From Klebsiella aerogenes KCTC 2190 (GTDB lineage Bacteria; Pseudomonadota; Gammaproteobacteria; Enterobacterales; Enterobacteriaceae), in contig NC_015663.1 in the NCBI RefSeq assembly GCF_000215745.1, positions 4,684,780 to 4,748,779 on the forward strand: 64,000 bases of DNA, written 5' to 3'. The position numbers and the translations under genes were made by a program. Positions 60,340 through 64,000 of this stretch are shown piece by piece. The notes beneath the pieces were generated by a model. That model did no database searches. It was not told where the DNA came from and saw only the letters and a program-made list of their open reading frames with translations. The first letter of the stretch is position 1. The number at the start of each line of letters is the position of its first letter.

Positions 60340-60359
60340 TACTGTATTTATATACAGTA
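60340..60359. promoter_or_regulatory. LexA (SOS) box of the umuC operon
   Basis: TACTGTATTTATATACAGTA differs from the ideal SOS box TACTGTATATATATACAGTA at one position and has CTG-N10-CAG exactly. It lies 19 bases before the UmuD-like start, overlapping the promoter. Tight LexA control is expected. Confidence 0.93.
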
Positions 60360-60659
60360 GTTTTTAGTGAATGGCAGATCAAGAAAGTTTCATCTATCAA
60401 TTCCTATGACAGATTTAACCACTTGAATTTCTACTAAAAACTTAGATTAAGAGAGCATTTAATTTAAAAATTTATACGCTAACATTTAATGTTATGCTAT
60501 CTTTTATGATTGCGTGTGGATGTTATAATTCTAATATCTTTTAAAATATATAGAATAGTGAATCTTTTCATAATCCAGAAAAAATCTCACACACAAATCA
60601 ATACCCTAACATTACTCTGAACATTAAATAAAAATACACACAAAATAAGGTTTTAATAA

Positions 60660-61043
60660 ATGAGCAATAATAAGCCTCAAAAAAATATAGTAACCGTAGG
60701 TAAAATGGTAAATGGTAAGGCCGGATTGATAGCCCCTGCCGGAGTCGATATTAATACTGATTTTCATGTTGGGGAGATGCACAACGTTGAATATGCAGCA
60801 TACTATGTTGAGACGTTAGAATCACAAATAAGGGCTCTATTCCCGGATGGCATCCCTAATGAAAATTTAAAAGAAGTAGTGGGCCATATATACAAAAACC
60901 AAGAAATAAGTGATGACACAAAAATAAAAGCAATTAACGAAGCAAAAGAAAACTATGAAAGCGGGGCCCTTGACAAATGGTTATCCAGAGGAGATAAAAT
61001 ATCTTCAATAGTTAGCAATATAATAAATTTATTTAACTATTAA
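60660..61043 (+). CDS. Unknown AT-rich phage-region protein
   Basis: The 127-residue protein has no signal peptide or catalytic motif. It shows a glycine/valine-rich N-terminal half (VGKMVNGKAGLIAPAGVDI) and a helical, Lys/Glu-rich C-terminal half ending ISSIVSNIINLFNY, which may be amphipathic. TAAGG lies 9 bases before the ATG. The 300 bases before it are AT-rich and hold its likely promoter. I do not recognise a family. Confidence 0.55.
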   Translation: MSNNKPQKNIVTVGKMVNGKAGLIAPAGVDINTDFHVGEMHNVEYAAYYVETLESQIRALFPDGIPNENLKEVVGHIYKNQEISDDTKIKAINEAKENYESGALDKWLSRGDKISSIVSNIINLFNY

Positions 61044-61156
61044 CATTTCGATATACACAACCATCCTCCATTAGCTACCAGTGAAGGATTGCGAGAGGTC
61101 GAGGCGCAGAGCACCTCTATGGTTTTTGACTGAAGTATGATGCTTCCTGATACAAA

Positions 61157-61172
61157 CTGGTTGTATATACAG
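61157..61172. promoter_or_regulatory. Second LexA box without an obvious target gene
   Basis: CTGGTTGTATATACAG has the LexA core CTG-N10-CAG and an AT-rich centre close to consensus. The next plus-strand start with a good ribosome site is at 61534; a 13-codon frame begins at 61201. No gene starts leftward from it. Confidence 0.75.
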
Positions 61173-61260
61173 TACTTTTATCGAGGAAGCAGATTAAGAG
61201 ATGATGCGCCTATTAATTTTCATGGTTGGGGTAACACATTGAAGAGGGGGTTATCTTTCT

Positions 61261-61440
61261 TCAATCCCATTCTTCAAGACTAGCTATGTCCTCAAAGCAT
61301 CTACCCAATGCCATGCGCTGGTTTACGCTAAAGTCTTCCCAAATCGCCATGACTTCCTCACTTACGTATTTCTTCCAGTCGTGAGGGATATTGGCCCCTT
61401 TCTTTGCCCATTCCGGACATAAATAATTATCTTCACTCAT
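61261..61440 (-). CDS. Unknown 59-residue protein
   Basis: The frame starts MSEDNYLCPEWAKKG and ends ASLEEWD. It is acidic, with three tryptophans before the final EEWD and no membrane segment. A weak ribosome site (ACGGA) precedes the ATG. A hairpin overlaps its stop. It is typical of short phage-accessory genes, and I do not recognise a family. Confidence 0.5.
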   Translation of the reverse strand: MSEDNYLCPEWAKKGANIPHDWKKYVSEEVMAIWEDFSVNQRMALGRCFEDIASLEEWD

Positions 61441-61533
61441 ATCGTGATCCGTAAGCTATGGATAAAATTCCAGGTTCAAAGGAAACCAGCCTTCGTGCTA
61501 CGTTGAGGATCTATGATAGCACTGGAGGCATTT

Positions 61534-62058
61534 ATGGATAAGGCGCATTTTTCAACGCTGCTGAGTATGAAAGAGATGAACATGCGTTTTGTATCGCTCA
61601 CATCCCATACCGACCAGCTTAGCGCTGTTCTTGTAATTCACATGGTTTGTGAGAAAATTTTAGAAACTTGGATTGAGGCAAGCAGCCACAATACTAATTT
61701 TTTCAATAACTCTCTTAACTTAAACTTCCATAACAAGCTTGTTATTGCAAAAAACTTCTCGTTTCCAAACGAGTGCTTTCAGTTTATGAAAAAACTTAAC
61801 GCGATACGCAACAAGTTCGCACATCAGATTGATAAAACAGAAATGTCTGAAGAAGAGATAAACTCTCTTTATAGTTCATTATCAGACTTTATTGCCAGAG
61901 AGCCTGAATTCGATCCTAAAACTTCATCAATTGAATCTCAAAAAAAAAGATACAAATATAGTGACAATAATAACATAAAACTATTATTGATGTTTACTGC
62001 CATGTATCTATCGGTCATGTATTTCGCGGGATTACGTCAGCTTTACATCCCTTTATGA
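61534..62058 (+). CDS. Unknown protein with HEPN-like RNKFAH motif and C-terminal membrane helix
   Basis: The 174-residue protein is mainly helical and contains IRNKFAHQ (Arg92 to His97), which fits the R-x4-6-H motif of HEPN ribonucleases. The same pattern also occurs in non-catalytic helical families such as MltR. A hydrophobic helix (about residues 152-168) ends the protein. GGAGG lies 5 bases before the ATG at 61534, which decides this start over 61513. A ribonuclease, toxin or defence role is possible but not shown. Confidence 0.6.
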   Translation: MDKAHFSTLLSMKEMNMRFVSLTSHTDQLSAVLVIHMVCEKILETWIEASSHNTNFFNNSLNLNFHNKLVIAKNFSFPNECFQFMKKLNAIRNKFAHQIDKTEMSEEEINSLYSSLSDFIAREPEFDPKTSSIESQKKRYKYSDNNNIKLLLMFTAMYLSVMYFAGLRQLYIPL

Positions 62059-62101
62059 GAAAAGCTCTAAATACAGACATAATAATGTCGACTTAGTGTC
62101 T

Positions 62102-62251
62102 TTAATGCGGCCATTTTAATTTTATTCCAAAAGGAACAAATGACAGTAATAACAATACCAGGTCATCGGGAAAGAATTTCTGCAAGCATGCACCAATTAT
62201 AATTGCCAAAAAGAACTTTGCCGCTCTGCGGCCATTGTACGAAATCGTCAT
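62102..62251 (-). CDS. Small phage membrane protein
   Basis: The 49-residue frame MTISYNGRRAAKFFLAIIIG... has a basic N-terminus and one or two hydrophobic stretches (FFLAIIIGACL, LVLLLLSFVPF). GGGGA precedes the ATG at 62251. It follows the tail gene by 48 bases on the same strand. No family is recognised. Confidence 0.45.
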   Translation of the reverse strand: MTISYNGRRAAKFFLAIIIGACLQKFFPDDLVLLLLSFVPFGIKLKWPH

Positions 62252-62299
62252 AGTATCCCCGTGGAATTTAATGCCACCCGCAAAGGTGGCAGCATGCAT

Positions 62300-63028
62300 T
62301 CAGACCAGCCCTCTCTCATGGAGAATGTCCATCCCCACACTCACCATCGCATCACGCTGATCTGCAGTGAATGCGCCGTCATAGTACGCAACACATGCAA
62401 TGTCACCGTACATCGACGAGGTGGTGAGGCCGTTGGGATCACCACCGATGCTGACAGCTGTATCCAGCGATGTGTTTTCCGGGAAGCCGGTACCGATAGG
62501 ACCATACTGCAATCCGGCATCACTGATCCTCACACTGGCCGTTTTAGTGACCGGATCAAATACGCCTACAGCCACATACCATTTTCCAACTTCCGCGCTG
62601 ATAACTCCGGCGGATGCAATGGTCCCTGTCGTACCACTCGGGTAGATATAGGACATGTAGAAGCCGCCGCTGTAATAGACGTTAAAGCCTGCGCTGTTTA
62701 CACGATTGCTGAGGATGTTGATATAGCGGTCAGCGGCATCCAGCTTAAACGCGACGATGAACGATACGGCGCCCTGTCCGGTCTTCACCAGGTCAGTCAC
62801 TGACGGTTTTGCACCGTTAGGGTAATGGAGGCCCCAGTCGCGAATTTGACCGCCATTTGGTTTGACGGTATAGCCGTGCCCGCTGTTGTCCAGTGGGTTC
62901 AGCAGGTCGAAACTGGCAATGGTCGGGAGCGGTGATTTGCTTTCCAGTTTTGATTTGATGGTCACATAGTCGTGGTTCCAGTCGGTGACAGGAATGACTT
63001 GATTGCAAAGAATACGAACGCCAGCCAT
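62300..63028 (-). CDS. Phage tail-associated protein with LamG-like fold
   Basis: The 242-residue protein has the pattern of a concanavalin/LamG-type beta-sandwich. VSFIVAFKLDAADRYINILSNR, GKWYVAVGVFDPVTKTASVRI and GDIACVAYYDGAFTADQRDAM are the usual strands and the closing helix. Such proteins sit at tail tips or fibres and may bind surface sugars. AGGAG lies 5 bases before the ATG. It follows the partial upstream tail gene by 12 bases, on the same strand. Confidence 0.65.
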   Translation of the reverse strand: MAGVRILCNQVIPVTDWNHDYVTIKSKLESKSPLPTIASFDLLNPLDNSGHGYTVKPNGGQIRDWGLHYPNGAKPSVTDLVKTGQGAVSFIVAFKLDAADRYINILSNRVNSAGFNVYYSGGFYMSYIYPSGTTGTIASAGVISAEVGKWYVAVGVFDPVTKTASVRISDAGLQYGPIGTGFPENTSLDTAVSIGGDPNGLTTSSMYGDIACVAYYDGAFTADQRDAMVSVGMDILHERGLV

Positions 63029-63040
63029 GGTGGCTCCTTG

Positions 63041-64000
63041 TTAAATATTGGGTGAGTGTTCCGGGGTGCCGCGGTTTTCGTTGCCGGAACCGTTCAGGGT
63101 GCCGGTATAGGTCGCTCCGTTCATCGGGTCGAACCAGTCACAGCCCGTCGCCCGGACATTGGATGTATCGAAATAAAGAGCCCCTGTTGAGTCAGGGATA
63201 AGCTGAATATCTGCGCCGGTTACCCGGCAGCGGTTCCCGGTATCGCCGACGCTGTAGCGCGCCAGTAAGCCGCCGGCAATATCGAATTCAGCTTTTACCC
63301 CGGCTGCGTTGATAATCGACGGATAGCAGTTACGCAGCGTCACTTTCGGACGGTAAGAGTATTCGCTGGTGCGGTACGTCGTGCCGCCGACAACGGTATC
63401 CCAGGAAGAGGCCGCGCCTGGCATGTACACCGTCGGGCACGCGTTCTGCGCGATGACCGGATTATTGATGATGCTGATGACGTCCTCGGCGATGATCTCT
63501 GCGTTCGTCCCGTTCGGGCGGAGTTTAGTCCGGCTGGCAAACGGGTTCTGTGCCATGTCGGCCCCGCAACGAAACACCGCCATCACCGCATTCTTGCCGT
63601 CAGGCACGTTAATTGCGGTCATGCCCTGCACTTTCACCATATCCGGCAGATAGGTTTTCTGGGCGGAGTTGTAGAGGTTACGGAACGGACGGCAGAAGGT
63701 GAACGCAAAATTATCAGGCAGGGAAGCCGGTACACCATCCAGATCAAAGACAATATCTTTCCCGGAAATCACATGCGGGTTTTTGGTCGACACACCATAA
63801 TCAACCGATGCCCCGCTGTTCATACGGACAATATCAAACGACAGCACATCAGACGCCCAGGCATTCGTGATATTGCGGTCGAAACGCACCACCAGCCCGT
63901 CGATAGCCAGGTTACACTCGCAATCCCCGGCGTAATCTTCGCGCATATTGATAAAGAAATTCAGTCGGTCTTCGATATGCCCTGTCTGTCCCAGGCTGTA
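63041..64000 (-). CDS. Phage tail protein, C-terminal part (5' end outside window)
   Basis: The frame is open to the right edge, giving at least 319 residues. It contains Asn/Gly-rich beta-structure and repeated short domains (for example VTLRNCYPSIINAAGVKAEFDIAGG) and ends in GTPEHSPNI. I infer a virion tail component from its neighbour and composition; no catalytic motif is seen. The true start lies beyond 64000; an internal ATG at 63946 is not needed as a start. Confidence 0.65.
   Translation of the reverse strand, partial: YSLGQTGHIEDRLNFFINMREDYAGDCECNLAIDGLVVRFDRNITNAWASDVLSFDIVRMNSGASVDYGVSTKNPHVISGKDIVFDLDGVPASLPDNFAFTFCRPFRNLYNSAQKTYLPDMVKVQGMTAINVPDGKNAVMAVFRCGADMAQNPFASRTKLRPNGTNAEIIAEDVISIINNPVIAQNACPTVYMPGAASSWDTVVGGTTYRTSEYSYRPKVTLRNCYPSIINAAGVKAEFDIAGGLLARYSVGDTGNRCRVTGADIQLIPDSTGALYFDTSNVRATGCDWFDPMNGATYTGTLNGSGNENRGTPEHSPNI

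Larger units (their letters stand above)
56915..64000. mobile_element. Prophage end (left boundary approximate, continues past window)
   Basis: Gene density, low GC in patches, SOS-controlled umuC, several unknown short genes and tail-associated proteins at the right edge indicate the end of a prophage or its remnant inserted after dsbB. In E. coli the chromosomal umuDC also lies next to dsbB, so the umuC here could be host DNA with phage genes beyond it. The left limit is set at the TGCCCCAT repeats and is only an estimate. Confidence 0.6.

Overview
The window looks like chromosome of an enterobacterium of the Klebsiella/Raoultella group. This is inferred from gene content and gene order, not from a database match. 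The block emtA, ldcA, cvrA, dadX, dadA, ycgB, fadR, nhaB, dsbB has the same neighbours as in E. coli, and the proteins match the E. coli lengths almost residue for residue. Around this core lie a type VI secretion (T6SS) island, a threonine/serine fermentation operon, an ABC metal or siderophore importer, and the end of a prophage.

Layout. 1-516: C-terminal end of a umuC gene. 611-25509: T6SS island, all on the minus strand. In transcription order it runs: small unknown ORF, tssK, tssL (short form), OmpA-like protein, terminator, vgrG, PAAR, an unknown membrane protein, a DUF4123 adaptor, then a four-unit tandem array of DUF3304 lipoprotein plus DUF2235 (Tle1-type) effector, then tssM, tssF, tssG, tssJ. 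No tssA, tssB, tssC, hcp, tssE or clpV is present. 25988-28752: FecCDE-type ABC importer behind a Zur-like operator. 28944-29630: RluA-type pseudouridine synthase. 29635-38028: tdcABCDE and tdcG, with tdcF missing, tdcC frameshifted and a terminator between tdcE and tdcG. 38621-40619: divergent MFS exporter and AraC regulator. 40743-44820: treA and a Fur-box-preceded TonB receptor. 44867-55781: the conserved housekeeping block. 55853-56245: DUF1971 (YeaR-like) gene with an NsrR-like operator. 56344-56706: two tiny membrane ORFs. About 56900-64000: prophage end, AT-rich in part, with a truncated SRAP gene, an unknown two-gene operon, a umuC with a short UmuD-like partner under a near-perfect LexA box, a second LexA box with no obvious target, several orphan genes, and tail-associated proteins at the right edge.

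How the parts fit. VgrG, PAAR and the DUF4123 chaperone form the spike-loading module for the DUF2235 phospholipase-like effectors. The DUF3304 lipoproteins are the likely periplasmic immunity proteins. All four lipoprotein genes are intact, whereas three of the four effector copies are broken and the remaining readable one lacks the C-terminal end. The array therefore looks like a locus that kept immunity while effectors decayed. In every copy that retains the site, the GxSxG serine is a cysteine. The tdc genes form an anaerobic threonine-to-propionate route under a clear CRP site.

The most interesting regions are the decaying effector/immunity array (7491-16680), the Zur-like operator on the ABC importer, and the accessory genes of the prophage end (57824-62058). 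Two single-base homopolymer-type frameshifts (effector unit 1 and tdcC) may be real mutations or sequencing errors. The sequence alone cannot tell which.
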